This document shows, piece after piece, positions 55,097 to 64,000 of a stretch of 64,000 nt of DNA; position 1 is the first letter of the stretch, and each line of letters starts with the position of its first letter. The position numbers and the translations under genes were made by a program. This DNA is from Paraburkholderia franconis (GTDB taxonomy: Bacteria > Pseudomonadota > Gammaproteobacteria > Burkholderiales > Burkholderiaceae), in the NCBI RefSeq assembly GCF_009362735.1, contig NZ_WHNP01000017.1, positions 92,936 to 156,935 of the forward strand, written 5' to 3'. The notes under the pieces are model-generated. The model saw only the letters and a list, made by a program, of their open reading frames with translations, was not told the origin of the DNA and searched no databases.

Positions 55097-55493
55097 CCGC
55101 ATGAACTGAGCGCCTGACACGCGGCAACACTCGCGCGCGACGGGCGCCCCCTGTGCCATCTTCCTTCTGGCCGGAGTTGTGGCAACCGCTCCCTTCAGCC
55201 GTCATGCAAATGACTGGCTTCCGCGGCAGATCCAGCCTGCCGCGGCTTTTTGCGTTTGCGCGACCGACCGTCGCGGGGACTGGCGCGCTACGTTCGCCGT
55301 CGAAAGAGCGGCGAATGCCTCGGCAAATGCGTGCGCCTGTATGTAGCCACGTCGCGGCCTGATCGCGGCCACATACGGCGGGACAGGAACCTGCGGCATC
55401 CATGCGGCCGTTAGGGGCTGCGGGCGGCCATTCGGATGCTGGTTTAGAATCGACGGATTCCAGACTCCGCGCATCGTCACAGCACACAACGAC
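55097..55493. other. Intergenic region comEA-cysM
   Basis: It contains the comEA terminator (55221-55251). TTAGAAT (around 55444) may be the cysM -10. I see no gene in the roughly 400 bp. Confidence 0.55.
55221..55251 (+). terminator. Intrinsic terminator after the comEA-like gene
   Basis: CCGCGGCAG (55221-55229) and CTGCCGCGG (55237-55245) form a 9-bp stem, followed by CTTTTT. Confidence 0.88.
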
Positions 55494-56396
55494 ATGGCTT
55501 ACAAAACGATTGAAGACACGATCGGCAACACGCCTCTCATCCAGCTCGTCCGTTTGGTGGACGACGACATCCGCAGCCGCAACAACGTTGTGCTGGGCAA
55601 GCTCGAAGGCAACAACCCGGCGGGATCGGTGAAAGACCGCCCCGCGCTTTCGATGATCAAGAAAGCGGAACTGCGCGGGCGCATCAAGCCGGGCGACACG
55701 CTGATCGAAGCGACGAGCGGCAACACGGGCATCGCGCTCGCAATGGCGGCGGCGATCCGCGGCTACCAGATGATCCTGATCATGCCGGAAGACCTGTCGC
55801 TGGAGCGGCGTCAGAGCATGGCGGCATACGGCGCCGAAATCCTGCTGACGCCAGTGAAGGGCGGCATGGAATACGCGCGCGATCTCGCCGAGCAGATGCA
55901 GCGCGAGGGCAAGGGCATCATCCTCGACCAGTTCGGCAACCCCGACAATCCGCTCGCGCACTACGAAGCGACGGGCCCCGAAATCTGGCGCGACACGGAA
56001 GGACGCATCACCCATTTCGTGTCGGCGATGGGCACGACGGGCACGATCATGGGCGTGTCGCAGTATCTGAAGGAACAGAACCCGTCGATCGAGATCATCG
56101 GCGCGCAGCCGGAAGAGGGCTCGCGCATTCCGGGCATCCGCAAATGGCCCGAGGCTTATCTGCCGAAGATTTTCGACCGCAGTCGCGTCGATCGCGTCGA
56201 GAACGTGAGCCAGTCGGCATCGGAAGCGATGGCGCGCCGGATGGCGGCCGTCGAAGGCGTGTTCTGCGGCATCTCGTCGGCGGGCGCGTGCGAAGTGGCG
56301 CTACGTATCGCGCGCCAGGTCGAGAACGCGACGATCGTTTTCATCGTGTGCGATCGCGGCGACCGCTATCTGTCGACGGGCGTGTTCCCCGCGTAA
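55494..56396 (+). CDS. cysM: Cysteine synthase B
   Basis: The 300-residue PLP enzyme makes cysteine (or S-sulfocysteine from thiosulfate) from O-acetylserine. It has the PLP lysine K47 in NNPAGSVKDRPAL and the phosphate loop TSGNTGIALAMAA; AMGTTGTIMGVSQYL follows. The short length and RRMAAVEGVFCGISSAGA match CysM rather than CysK. It is followed by a strong terminator. Confidence 0.94.
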   Translation: MAYKTIEDTIGNTPLIQLVRLVDDDIRSRNNVVLGKLEGNNPAGSVKDRPALSMIKKAELRGRIKPGDTLIEATSGNTGIALAMAAAIRGYQMILIMPEDLSLERRQSMAAYGAEILLTPVKGGMEYARDLAEQMQREGKGIILDQFGNPDNPLAHYEATGPEIWRDTEGRITHFVSAMGTTGTIMGVSQYLKEQNPSIEIIGAQPEEGSRIPGIRKWPEAYLPKIFDRSRVDRVENVSQSASEAMARRMAAVEGVFCGISSAGACEVALRIARQVENATIVFIVCDRGDRYLSTGVFPA

Positions 56397-56435
56397 TCGT
56401 CGCTTGCCGGCTGCGGCAAGTCGGAGCAGAAAGCA

Positions 56436-56462
56436 AAAACGCCGGCAAGCGCCGGCGTTTTT
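56436..56462 (+). terminator. Intrinsic terminator after cysM (likely also serves mltB)
   Basis: AAAACGCCGGC (56436-56446) and GCCGGCGTTTT (56451-56461) form an 11-bp stem with an AAGC loop. T and A runs on both sides make it suitable for both convergent genes. Confidence 0.92.
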
Positions 56463-56484
56463 CATGAGTCACATCGACAGTCGA

Positions 56485-57696
56485 TTACTGCGAAGCGGAA
56501 GGCACCGATGCATTGCCCGCTGAGGTCGCATCCAGTTGCGCCTTCACGCGTTCGCCGAGTTCATAGACGGCGAGCGCATAGAAGAAGCTGCGGTTGTAGC
56601 GCGTGAGCACATAGAAGTTCTTCAGACCCAGCACGTATTCCGTCGCGCGGCCCGGCGACGGCAGATCGACCACGGTGACGGGCGTACCCGCTTCCGTGCG
56701 CATGTCGAGGCCCGGCTGGTTCATCAGCATGCCCGCCTTCAGCAGTTGCTGTAGCGACCAGCGCGGTTCCGGCGCGCCCGTCGCGGCTGCCTGCGCGATC
56801 CCGAGGCTGCCTGTATCCGTCGCGATGTTCCACACGACGGGCCTGCCCGTTTCCCAGCCATTCTGCCTTAGATAGTTCGCGACGCTGCCGATCGCATCGG
56901 CCTGGCTCGTGCGCAGATCGATCTTCTTGTTGCCTTCGTAGTCGACCGCGTACTGGACGATGCTGCTCGGCAGGAATTGCGGAATGCCGATCGCGCCCGT
57001 GTATGAGCCGAGCACCGTCGTCGGATCGATCTGCGCGTCGCGCGTCCACACCAGATAGTCTTCGAGATTCTTGCGGAACGTCGCCTGGCGTTCCGCGCGA
57101 TTGGGCGTGCCCGGGTAATCGAACGTGAGCGTGGTGAGCGCGTCGAGCACGCGGAAGTTGCCCATGTAGCGCCCATAGATCGTCTCGACGCCGATGATGC
57201 CGACGATCACTTCCGGCGGCACGCCGTACTGCTCATACGCGCGCTGCAGCGTCGCCTGATTCGCGCGCCAGAATTTCACGCCCGCGTTGATGCGCACCGG
57301 GTCGAGAAAGCGCGCCTGATAAACACGCCAGTTCTTGATCGACGGCGTCGGCGATGGCGTCACGAGCTTCACGGCCGTCGCCGAATAGTTCACGCGCGCG
57401 AAGAGCGCATGCAATGCGGTGGGATCGAAGTCGTAGCGCGCGACCATGTCGTTGATGAATGCATCGACATTGCCGTTGTTCGCATAGCGCTGCGGAACGA
57501 TCTCTTCTTCGAACGTCTGTCCTTGCGTCGGCTGTTCCGGCTGGCTTTGCGCGAGCAGCGCGCGCGGCCTGGTTTTGACGGTCTGCGCCGAGGCCGGGCC
57601 GGCTCCCGCGAACACGCACCACGCGACGGTCAGTGCGGCGGCTACAGTCGTTGCGCGTAGCCGATGTTGAGCGGACAGAGCAAGCTTGACGGTCAT
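56485..57696 (-). CDS. mltB: Membrane-bound lytic murein transglycosylase B
   Basis: The 403-residue protein has a signal peptide (about 1-37), and then the MltB/SLT-B domain with FIGVETIYGRYMG-like IIGVETIYGRYMGNFRV (catalytic E171), TGAIGIPQFLPSSI and YNRSFFYALAVYELGE at the end. It cleaves peptidoglycan glycan strands to anhydro-muramyl products. There is no lipobox Cys after the signal, so it may be soluble. ATG at 57696 begins the signal peptide. Confidence 0.92.
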   Translation of the reverse strand: MTVKLALSAQHRLRATTVAAALTVAWCVFAGAGPASAQTVKTRPRALLAQSQPEQPTQGQTFEEEIVPQRYANNGNVDAFINDMVARYDFDPTALHALFARVNYSATAVKLVTPSPTPSIKNWRVYQARFLDPVRINAGVKFWRANQATLQRAYEQYGVPPEVIVGIIGVETIYGRYMGNFRVLDALTTLTFDYPGTPNRAERQATFRKNLEDYLVWTRDAQIDPTTVLGSYTGAIGIPQFLPSSIVQYAVDYEGNKKIDLRTSQADAIGSVANYLRQNGWETGRPVVWNIATDTGSLGIAQAAATGAPEPRWSLQQLLKAGMLMNQPGLDMRTEAGTPVTVVDLPSPGRATEYVLGLKNFYVLTRYNRSFFYALAVYELGERVKAQLDATSAGNASVPSASQ

Positions 57697-57902
57697 AGTG
57701 AAGTGGGGTGTGTGCGGGCAAAAAAAGTTACGGGGGAGTATACCCGACGAGGTTCGCCAATCTGTGTAGAAGCGTTGCGCCAGCGCGGTCCTGGCGCATC
57801 GTGTGGTAACTTCGTAGTATTCGCGCAACCCATTGCGCTCATGGACGGAGACACGCAGCGCCCCTCGCACGCCTCGCGCGGTGCGCCGCCCGAAATCGAC
57901 TC

Positions 57903-58826
57903 ATGGCAACCGGCTTCTATACACACGCAGACTGTCTGCAGCATGAGATGGGGCAATGGCATCCCGAATGCCCCGCGCGCCTGCAGGCAATCGAAGACCA
58001 ACTGATCGCGAGCCGCATCGGCGAGCTGATCGAACGCGAGTCCGCACCGCTTGCCGACGAATCCGCGCTGCTGCGCGTGCATACGAAAGCGCATGTCGAC
58101 TACATTCGCGAGCGCTCGCCGGGCACCGGCTATGCGGAGATCGACCCCGACACGTCGATGAATCCGCATACGTGGACGGCCGCGTTGCGCGCGGCGGGCG
58201 CAGCTGTCGCGGCCACCGACGCCGTCATCGAAGGCCGTTACGACAACGCGTTTTGCAGCGTGCGTCCGCCCGGTCATCACGCGGAGCCGGCGCGCGCGAT
58301 GGGCTTCTGCTTCTTCAACAACGTCGCGATCGCCGCACGGCACGCGCTCGAAGTGCATGGCCTCGAGCGCGTCGCGATCATCGATTTCGACGTGCACCAC
58401 GGCAATGGCACGGAGGCCGCGTTTTCGAACGATTCGCGCGTGCTGATGTGCAGCATCTTCCAGCATCCGTTCTATCCGTTCACGGGCGCCGACAACCAGG
58501 CGCCGAACATGTGCAACGTGCCGATCGCGGCGCGCTCGAAGGGGATGGTCGTGCGCGAGGCGATCGACATGATCTGGCTGCCGCGTCTCAATGCGTTCAA
58601 GCCGCAGATGCTGTTCGTGTCGGCGGGCTTCGACGCGCATCGCGAGGACGATCTCGGCAACATGGGGCTCGTCGAGGACGACTACGTGTGGATCACCGAG
58701 CAGATTCGCCATGTCGCGGATAAGTACGCGCAAGGGCGCATCGTCAGCTGTCTGGAAGGCGGCTACAACCTGTCGGCGCTCGGACGCAGCGTCGTCGCGC
58801 ATGTGCGCACGCTCGCGGGCATCTGA
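57903..58826 (+). CDS. Histone-deacetylase-family (acetoin utilisation/acetylpolyamine amidohydrolase-like) protein
   Basis: The 307-residue zinc hydrolase has HPECPARLQAIEDQL near the N-terminus, CSVRPPGHHAEP with the two catalytic His, DFDVHHGNGTEAAF with zinc ligands and SAGFDAHREDDLG. Bacterial members remove acetyl groups from polyamines, acetoin-related or protein substrates. The real substrate is unknown. It lies 34 nt before an enoyl-CoA hydratase gene in the same direction, a pairing common in Burkholderiaceae. Confidence 0.9.
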   Translation: MATGFYTHADCLQHEMGQWHPECPARLQAIEDQLIASRIGELIERESAPLADESALLRVHTKAHVDYIRERSPGTGYAEIDPDTSMNPHTWTAALRAAGAAVAATDAVIEGRYDNAFCSVRPPGHHAEPARAMGFCFFNNVAIAARHALEVHGLERVAIIDFDVHHGNGTEAAFSNDSRVLMCSIFQHPFYPFTGADNQAPNMCNVPIAARSKGMVVREAIDMIWLPRLNAFKPQMLFVSAGFDAHREDDLGNMGLVEDDYVWITEQIRHVADKYAQGRIVSCLEGGYNLSALGRSVVAHVRTLAGI

Positions 58827-58859
58827 ACGCAAGCGCGGCGCACGGGAGGAAAGCTCATC

Positions 58860-59669
58860 ATGAATAGCGATGCAACGGGCCCGCTGATCGACGTTACGCG
58901 CGATGCCTACGACGTGCGCGGCGTCGTGCGTCTCACGCTGAACCGGCCGGACGCGTTCAATGCGCTGTCGGAAGCGCTGCTCGACGAACTGCACACGCAA
59001 CTCGCCGACATCGCGAAGAGCGATGCGCGCGTCGTGGTGATCGCGGGCGCGGGCCGCGCGTTCTGCGCCGGGCACGATCTGAAGGAAATGCGCGCCGCGC
59101 CGTCGCTCGACTATTACCAGGCGCTCTTCGCGCGCTGCTCGAAAGTGATGCTCGCGATCCAGCGCATGCCGCAGCCGGTGATCGCGCGCGTGCACGGTAT
59201 CGCGACGGCGGCGGGCTGTCAGCTGGTGGCGATGTGCGATCTCGCCGTGGCCGCCGACATCGCGCGCTTCGCCGTGTCGGGCGTCAATCTCGGACTCTTC
59301 TGCTCGACGCCATCGGTGCCGCTGTCGCGCAACGTATCGCGCAAGGCCGCGCTCGAAATGCTGCTGACGGGCGATTTCATCGATGCAATGGCGGCGAAGC
59401 AGCAAGGTCTCGTGAATCGCGTGGTGCCGCTCGACATCCTCGATATCGAGGTGGCCGCGCTCGCGAAGAGCATTTGCGCGAAACCGCGCGAAGCCGTCGA
59501 AGCAGGCAAGAGCCTGTTCTACCGGCAGCTCGAAATGGGCATCGAGGCGGCGTATCAACTGGCTGGGCAGACGATGGCCTGCAACATGATGGACGACTCG
59601 GCGCTCGAAGGCGTGCAGGCGTTCATCGACAAGCGGCCGCCCGACTGGAAGCACACGTCCGGTCGCTAG
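58860..59669 (+). CDS. Enoyl-CoA hydratase/isomerase family protein
   Basis: The 269-residue crotonase-fold enzyme has LNRPDAFNALSEALLDEL, IAGAGRAFCAGHDLKEMR (first oxyanion loop) and GIATAAGCQLVAMCDLAVAA (second). GGGAGGAAAG precedes the ATG. The usual second catalytic Glu position in this subtype is not obvious, so it could be an isomerase or ECHDC3-like protein. It belongs to the same unit as the deacetylase-family gene. Confidence 0.87.
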   Translation: MNSDATGPLIDVTRDAYDVRGVVRLTLNRPDAFNALSEALLDELHTQLADIAKSDARVVVIAGAGRAFCAGHDLKEMRAAPSLDYYQALFARCSKVMLAIQRMPQPVIARVHGIATAAGCQLVAMCDLAVAADIARFAVSGVNLGLFCSTPSVPLSRNVSRKAALEMLLTGDFIDAMAAKQQGLVNRVVPLDILDIEVAALAKSICAKPREAVEAGKSLFYRQLEMGIEAAYQLAGQTMACNMMDDSALEGVQAFIDKRPPDWKHTSGR

Positions 59670-59687
59670 GCCGCGCGCCCGTCCGCT

Positions 59688-60566
59688 TCACTCCGAACGC
59701 TTCAATATCCAGTTGACGAGCGCATCGATCACACGCTCGCGATCGAGGTCGTTCATCGTCTCGTGATAGCTGCCTTCGTAAAGCGTCAGCGTTTTGTCCG
59801 GCGAGCCGGCGTGCGCGCCGAAGTCGCGGCTGCCGTCGGGCTCGGTGAGCTTGTCCGCCGTGCCATGCCAGATCAGCAGCGGCATGCGCAGGCCCGCGCG
59901 GCCGTGCTCGATGCGCTGCATCGCGAGCAACAGTTCGGCGCCCGTGCGCGCGGGGATCGCGCCATGATGCACGAGCGGATCGTTCCGGTTCGCTTCAACC
60001 ACACCGCGATCGCGCGATAACAACGCCGCTTCAATCTTCATCGCCGGGAAGCGCGGCCATACGCGGCTGATCTTCTGGCTCAACGCGAGCATCCAGCGTG
60101 GCACGTCGTGGCCGGGAGCGAGCGCGGGGCTCGACAGGATCAGACCACTCAGCGGCCGTGCGTGGCTGGCGTGCTTTTCGATCGCGTGCAAGGCGGCGAT
60201 CGCGCCGCCCATGCTGTGGCCCATCAGGAACAGCGGCCCGTCGTTGCACGCGGCCACCGTGACGAGCGCGTCGGCATCCAGCAGATATTCGTCGAAGCGC
60301 CCGATCCATGTGCGCGGGCCGGGCGCATGGCCGTGCCCGCGCAGATCGACCGCGACCAGTTCGATGCCGTTCGCGTTGAGCGCCTGGGCAAGCGCCGCAT
60401 AACGTCCGGCGTGCTCCGCGAGCCCGTGGAGAAGGGCGATCGTCGCGCATCGTATCCCCGCCGCGCGCCATCGGTAGACGGGCAGTTCGACGCCGTCGGA
60501 CGCGACGGCGCGAGACCGTTCGGGATGGGGCATCGCGGGAGTCGCAGCGGCCTGGGTCGTCTCCAT
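59688..60566 (-). CDS. Alpha/beta hydrolase, monoglyceride-lipase type
   Basis: The 292-residue hydrolase has the nucleophile elbow in FLMGHSMGGAIAALHAI, the acid in WHGTADKLTEPDGS and the catalytic His in EGSYHETMNDLD, with VDLRGHGHAPGPR near the N-terminus as in Hydrolase_4/serine aminopeptidase S33 lipases. Likely splits monoacylglycerols or related esters. ATG at 60566 has GGAAAA 7 nt upstream; ATG at 60572 is an alternative. Confidence 0.87.
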   Translation of the reverse strand: METTQAAATPAMPHPERSRAVASDGVELPVYRWRAAGIRCATIALLHGLAEHAGRYAALAQALNANGIELVAVDLRGHGHAPGPRTWIGRFDEYLLDADALVTVAACNDGPLFLMGHSMGGAIAALHAIEKHASHARPLSGLILSSPALAPGHDVPRWMLALSQKISRVWPRFPAMKIEAALLSRDRGVVEANRNDPLVHHGAIPARTGAELLLAMQRIEHGRAGLRMPLLIWHGTADKLTEPDGSRDFGAHAGSPDKTLTLYEGSYHETMNDLDRERVIDALVNWILKRSE

Positions 60567-60805
60567 GGGCATTTTCCGATTGTTGTAGTGGTGCGCCCGA
60601 TCATAGCGGCGCGCATCGTGCCCGTTGCGGCCAATCGAACCGGGTAGCCCTCTAATTCCGGTCAGTTATGAAAGTCTCTGAATTGATTATTAAAGGATAT
60701 GACATGTCTGCGGTAAAATCGCCGGCTCAAATCCCAATAAAAGTCACGGCGGCCGGTGCCTGGAGCGTGCGACGCTTGCTGGCAAAGTCCGCCGTTTCGT
60801 TTTTC

Positions 60806-61840
60806 ATGATCGAACTACGCAATCTTTCGCAGCGTTTTCCGGGGCCACGGGGCTGGGTCGAAGCGCTGCACAACGTCAATCTGTCGATTCCCCACGGTGA
60901 GGTCTTCGGCATCATCGGACGCAGTGGCGCGGGCAAGAGCACGCTGGTCCGTACGATCAATCTGCTGACGCGCCCGACGGAAGGCAATGTCGTCGTCGAC
61001 GGCCGCGACCTCACGACGATGCCCGCTGCGCAACTGCGCGAAGCCCGCCGAGAGATCGGCATGATCTTCCAGCACTTCAATCTGCTGTCGTCGCGCACGG
61101 TGTTCGGCAATGTCGCGCTGCCGCTCGAACTGGCCGGCATGAAGCGCGCGGAGATCGAGGCACACGTGCTGCCGCTGCTCGAACTCGTCGGGCTGTCGGC
61201 GCAGAAGGACCGCTATCCGTCGCAGATCAGCGGCGGGCAGAAGCAGCGCGTGGGCATTGCGCGCGCGCTCGCGAGCAAGCCGAAAGTGCTGCTCTCCGAC
61301 GAAGCGACATCCGCTCTCGATCCCGAAACGACGCGCGCGATTCTCGATCTGCTCAAGCGCATCAACCGCGAGCTGAAGCTGACCGTCGTGCTGATCACGC
61401 ACCAGATGGAAGTGATCAAGCAGGTGTGCGACCGCGTCGCCGTGCTGGATAACGGACGCGTGGTCGAAGAGGGCAAGGTCATCGACGTGTTCCTGCAACC
61501 GCATCACGAAGTCACGCGCGCGCTGATCGGCGACGTGATCGCGCAGGAACTGCCGCCCGCGCTTAAGGTGCGCGTCGCCGAGCGTCTGAAGACGGGCAGC
61601 GGCCATCTGCTGCGGCTCGCGTTTACGGGTTCGGGCGTCGATCAGCCGATTCTTTCGGAGACGATTCGCCGCTACGAACTGGACTTCAACATCCTGCACG
61701 GCCAGATCGACGAGATCCAGGGGCAGGCGTTCGGCTCGCTCGCGGTGCTCGCGGGCGGCGAGCCGTCGAAGGTGGCGCAGGCGCTGGCGTTTCTGCGCGA
61801 ACAGGGCGTGGTGGTGGAGGAGTTGTCGTATGTTGAGTGA
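60806..61840 (+). CDS. metN: Methionine ABC transporter, ATP-binding protein
   Basis: The 344-residue ATPase drives methionine uptake. It has the P-loop GRSGAGKSTLVRTIN, signature ISGGQKQRVGIARAL, Walker B VLLSDEATSALDP and a C-terminal NIL domain (from about 270, GVDQPILSETIRRYELDFNIL) used for methionine feedback inhibition. ATG at 60806 (MIELRNLSQRF) matches the family; an in-frame extension to 60668 lacks conservation features. It overlaps metI by 11 nt. Confidence 0.96.
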   Translation: MIELRNLSQRFPGPRGWVEALHNVNLSIPHGEVFGIIGRSGAGKSTLVRTINLLTRPTEGNVVVDGRDLTTMPAAQLREARREIGMIFQHFNLLSSRTVFGNVALPLELAGMKRAEIEAHVLPLLELVGLSAQKDRYPSQISGGQKQRVGIARALASKPKVLLSDEATSALDPETTRAILDLLKRINRELKLTVVLITHQMEVIKQVCDRVAVLDNGRVVEEGKVIDVFLQPHHEVTRALIGDVIAQELPPALKVRVAERLKTGSGHLLRLAFTGSGVDQPILSETIRRYELDFNILHGQIDEIQGQAFGSLAVLAGGEPSKVAQALAFLREQGVVVEELSYVE

Positions 61841-62483
61841 AATGTTCGATATGTTCGTGCAGTCGTTCTGGGAGACGCTGATCATGGTCGGCATTTCCGG
61901 GCTGATCGGCGCGGCCGTCGGCCTGCCGCTCGGCGTGCTGCTCTATCTGACCGACCGTCAGGGCGTGCTGCAGAACCTCGGCGTCAATCGCGTGATGGGC
62001 GTGGTCGTCAATGCCGTGCGCTCGACGCCGTTCATCATTCTTCTCGTTGCTGTGATTCCTTTCACGCGCCTCGTCGTCGGCTCGTCGATCGGCACGGCGG
62101 CAGCCGTCGTGCCGCTGACTATCGCCGCTGCGCCGTTCATCGCGCGGCTCGTCGAGACGGCGCTGCGCGAAGTCGATCGCGGCCTGATCGAAGCGGCGCA
62201 GGCGATGGGCGCGACGACATCGCAGATCGTGTTCAAGGTGCTGCTGCCGGAGTCGCTGCCGGGCATCGTCGCGGGACTGACGATCACGTTCGTGTCGCTG
62301 GTCGGCTATTCGGCGATGGCGGGCGCGATCGGCGGCGGCGGGTTGGGCGATCTCGGCATCCGCTATGGGTACCAGCGTTTTCTGCCGGAAGTGATGGTGA
62401 CGGTCGTCGTGATCCTGATCGTCTTCGTGCAACTGGTGCAGTCGTTCGGGGATTGGCTCGTGCGTCGTTTGAGCCACAAATAA
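61830..62483 (+). CDS. metI: Methionine ABC transporter, permease
   Basis: The 217-residue permease has about five hydrophobic helices and the EAA loop IEAAQAMGATTSQIVFKVLLPESLPGI that contacts MetN. It starts inside the metN end (GTATGTTGAGTG region) and is followed by metQ after 29 nt. Confidence 0.96.
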   Translation: MLSEMFDMFVQSFWETLIMVGISGLIGAAVGLPLGVLLYLTDRQGVLQNLGVNRVMGVVVNAVRSTPFIILLVAVIPFTRLVVGSSIGTAAAVVPLTIAAAPFIARLVETALREVDRGLIEAAQAMGATTSQIVFKVLLPESLPGIVAGLTITFVSLVGYSAMAGAIGGGGLGDLGIRYGYQRFLPEVMVTVVVILIVFVQLVQSFGDWLVRRLSHK

Positions 62484-62512
62484 ACACGCTTACAAAATAA
62501 AGGTCTGCTCAC

Positions 62513-63313
62513 ATGCAACGTCGTTTCATTCTCAAGCTCGCGGCTACATTGGGCGCCGTGTCGCTGTTCGGCGCATCGTCGCTCGCATTCGCCGACGAAT
62601 CGATCAAGGTCGGCGTGACGGGCGGTCCGCACGCGCAACTGATGGACGTCGTGAAGACGGTCGCCACGAAGAACGGCCTGAACATCAAGGTGATCGAGTT
62701 CTCGGACTACGTGCAGCCGAACGCGGCGCTCGCCGGCGGCGATCTCGACGCGAACAGCTACCAGCACGAGCCGTATCTGCAGGCGCAGGTAAAGGACCGA
62801 GGCTACAAGCTGATCAAGATCGTTGATACCGTGACCTTCCCGATGGGCATCTATTCGAAGAAGGTGAAATCGCTTGCCGAACTGCCGGCGGGCGCGAAGA
62901 TCGCCGTGCCGAACGATCCGACCAACGGTGGACGCGCGCTGCTTCTGCTGCAAAAGCAGGGCTTGATCAAGCTGCGCGCGGATGCGGGCCTGAAGGCGAC
63001 GCCGCTCGACATCGCCGAGAACCCGAAGAAGCTGAAGATCGTCGAACTCGACGCGGCGCAGATTCCGCGCTCGCTCGGCGATGTCGACGCGGCCGCGATC
63101 AATACGAACTTCGCGATGGAAGCGGGTCTGAAGCCGAAGCAGGACGCAATTGCGATCGAGGACCCGAAAGGGCCGTACGTGAACATCGTTGCGATTCGCG
63201 AGTCGGACCGCAACAAGCCGTGGGTGGCGAAGCTGATCGCGGCGTATCACTCGCCGGAAGTGAAGCAGTTCATCGATAGCAAGTTTGGCGGCGCGGTGAT
63301 CGCGTCCTGGTGA
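62513..63313 (+). CDS. metQ: Methionine-binding protein MetQ
   Basis: The 266-residue NLPA-family protein has a signal peptide ending SLAFA before DESIKVGVTGGPHAQLM. The binding lobes show VIEFSDYVQPNAALAGGDLDANSYQHEPYL and a C-terminal NKPWVAKLIAAYHSPEVKQFI. There is no lipobox cysteine, unlike E. coli MetQ, so it is probably a soluble periplasmic protein. Last gene of metNIQ. Confidence 0.95.
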   Translation: MQRRFILKLAATLGAVSLFGASSLAFADESIKVGVTGGPHAQLMDVVKTVATKNGLNIKVIEFSDYVQPNAALAGGDLDANSYQHEPYLQAQVKDRGYKLIKIVDTVTFPMGIYSKKVKSLAELPAGAKIAVPNDPTNGGRALLLLQKQGLIKLRADAGLKATPLDIAENPKKLKIVELDAAQIPRSLGDVDAAAINTNFAMEAGLKPKQDAIAIEDPKGPYVNIVAIRESDRNKPWVAKLIAAYHSPEVKQFIDSKFGGAVIASW

Positions 63314-63445
63314 TCGGTGCGGCGCAGTGGCGCGGGAGCGGCCGCGTCGCTGCGTATTGGAGGCGTGTAGGAGCATAGGGTGATGGTGCCGCGTCGTGCG
63401 TCTCATCTGGCCCCGCCATGCGGGCGTATCGGTAAGAACCCGGAC

Positions 63446-63475
63446 TTGGTCTCTGGGCTTTTTTCGGTCTAGAAT
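63446..63475 (+). promoter_or_regulatory. Candidate sigma-70 promoter for etfB
   Basis: TTGGTC (63446-63451), an 18-bp spacer and TAGAAT (63470-63475). A second -10-like TATAAT lies at 63567-63572 without a good -35. The rest of the 300-bp gap after metQ shows no gene. Confidence 0.5.
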
Positions 63476-63612
63476 AGCACGACCGTTCGACATTGCCGTC
63501 ATCGCCATCGGGGAGCGATATCCTCGATATCAAGCAATCCCGGGCGGCTCCAGCGGAGGCTATCGCTATAATGTCCGTCGGGTTGACGTATTCGTAACTT
63601 TGGAGCGTGTGC

Positions 63613-64000
63613 ATGAAAATCCTGGTGCCAGTCAAGAGAGTGGTTGACTACAACGTGAAGGTCCGCGTGAAGTCGGACAACACGGGCGTCGACATTGCCA
63701 ATGTGAAGATGTCGATGAATCCGTTCGACGAAATTGCCGTCGAAGAGGCCGTGCGCCTGAAGGAAGCGGGTGTCGCGACGGAAGTGATCGCGGTGTCGGC
63801 AGGCGTCACGCAGTGCCAGGAAACGCTGCGCACGGCGCTGGCGATCGGCGCGGATCGCGCGATCCTGATCGAATCGAATGAAGACCTGCAGCCGCTGGCT
63901 GTCGCCAAGCTGCTGAAGGCGCTGGTCGACAAGGAGCAGCCTTCGCTGGTGATCCTCGGCAAGCAGGCCATCGACGACGATTCGAACCAGACGGGCCAGA
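63613..64000 (+). CDS. etfB: Electron transfer flavoprotein beta subunit (3' end outside window)
   Basis: The first 129 residues begin MKILVPVKRVVDYNVKVRVK, with NPFDEIAVEEAVRLKEAG and LAIGADRAILIE, then LGKQAIDDDSNQTGQ, all typical of EtfB, which binds AMP and with EtfA passes electrons from acyl-CoA dehydrogenases to the quinone pool. About half of the usual 249 residues are in the window. GGAG lies 9 nt before the ATG. Confidence 0.95.
   Translation, partial: MKILVPVKRVVDYNVKVRVKSDNTGVDIANVKMSMNPFDEIAVEEAVRLKEAGVATEVIAVSAGVTQCQETLRTALAIGADRAILIESNEDLQPLAVAKLLKALVDKEQPSLVILGKQAIDDDSNQTGQ

Noticed and set aside
60620..60805. SAM-type riboswitch before metN
   Set aside because: No recognisable SAM riboswitch core was seen; only AT-rich promoter-like sequence (TAAAAT near 60714).

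Overview
This is a high-GC chromosomal window from a betaproteobacterium of the Burkholderiaceae, most likely Paraburkholderia or Burkholderia. The evidence is the run serC-pheA-hisC-tyrA-aroA-cmk-rpsA-ihfB-lapA-lapB, followed by ugd, rfaE1 (hldA), hldD and cysM. The block ompA-ubiG-gph divergent from gyrA, the GTG/ATG codon style and a one-piece tmRNA with the tag ANDDTFALAA agree with this. Almost everything is core metabolism; accessory material is limited to two small pockets.

Layout. 1-1,860: the end of a probable flavin-dependent oxidoreductase gene, then a lower-GC cassette on the minus strand. The cassette holds an orphan T6SS hcp gene and two translationally coupled genes, and lies between two copies of a 24-bp palindrome. 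1,889-9,527: a minus-strand purine-catabolism cluster (xdhA-xdhB-xdhC-adenine/adenosine deaminase-guaD). 9,951-20,277: dsbB, an amidase, a Kef-type antiporter, a class-I glutamine amidotransferase with a long disordered N-terminus, a DUF2968 protein, a one-TM hypothetical, a GNAT and a citrate/tricarballylate-type MFS carrier. 20,310-25,580: a TPR-glycosyltransferase-like protein, an ArsR/CDF metal efflux pair with a clear operator, and an aromatic-ring-type flavin monooxygenase. 25,586-32,139: the NAD-dependent formate dehydrogenase operon fdsGBAD with a divergent fdsR-like regulator.

32,295-34,050: a pocket of small genes (secreted peptide, PF03640-type secreted protein, orphan PAAR protein) beside the tmRNA gene ssrA. 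34,164-39,629: gph and ubiG, ompA, and divergent gyrA. 39,746-49,391: a DUF2059 protein, then the serine/aromatic amino acid/translation operon serC to ihfB, with an intrinsic terminator placed just before tyrA. 49,597-54,651: lapAB and the UDP-glucuronate/heptose genes for LPS. 54,728-60,566: ComEA-like protein, cysM, mltB, a histone-deacetylase-family protein, an enoyl-CoA hydratase and a monoglyceride-lipase-like hydrolase. 60,806-63,313: the metNIQ methionine importer. 63,613 to the edge: the start of etfB.

No rRNA, tRNA, CRISPR array, insertion sequence or integrase was seen. The most unusual parts are the hcp cassette between its repeats, the unrecognised glycine-rich protein in it, the terminator/RBS overlap at tyrA, and several strong palindromes at promoters (arsR/CDF, fds, ssrA). 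All statements rest on reading the sequence and on family knowledge; no search was run.
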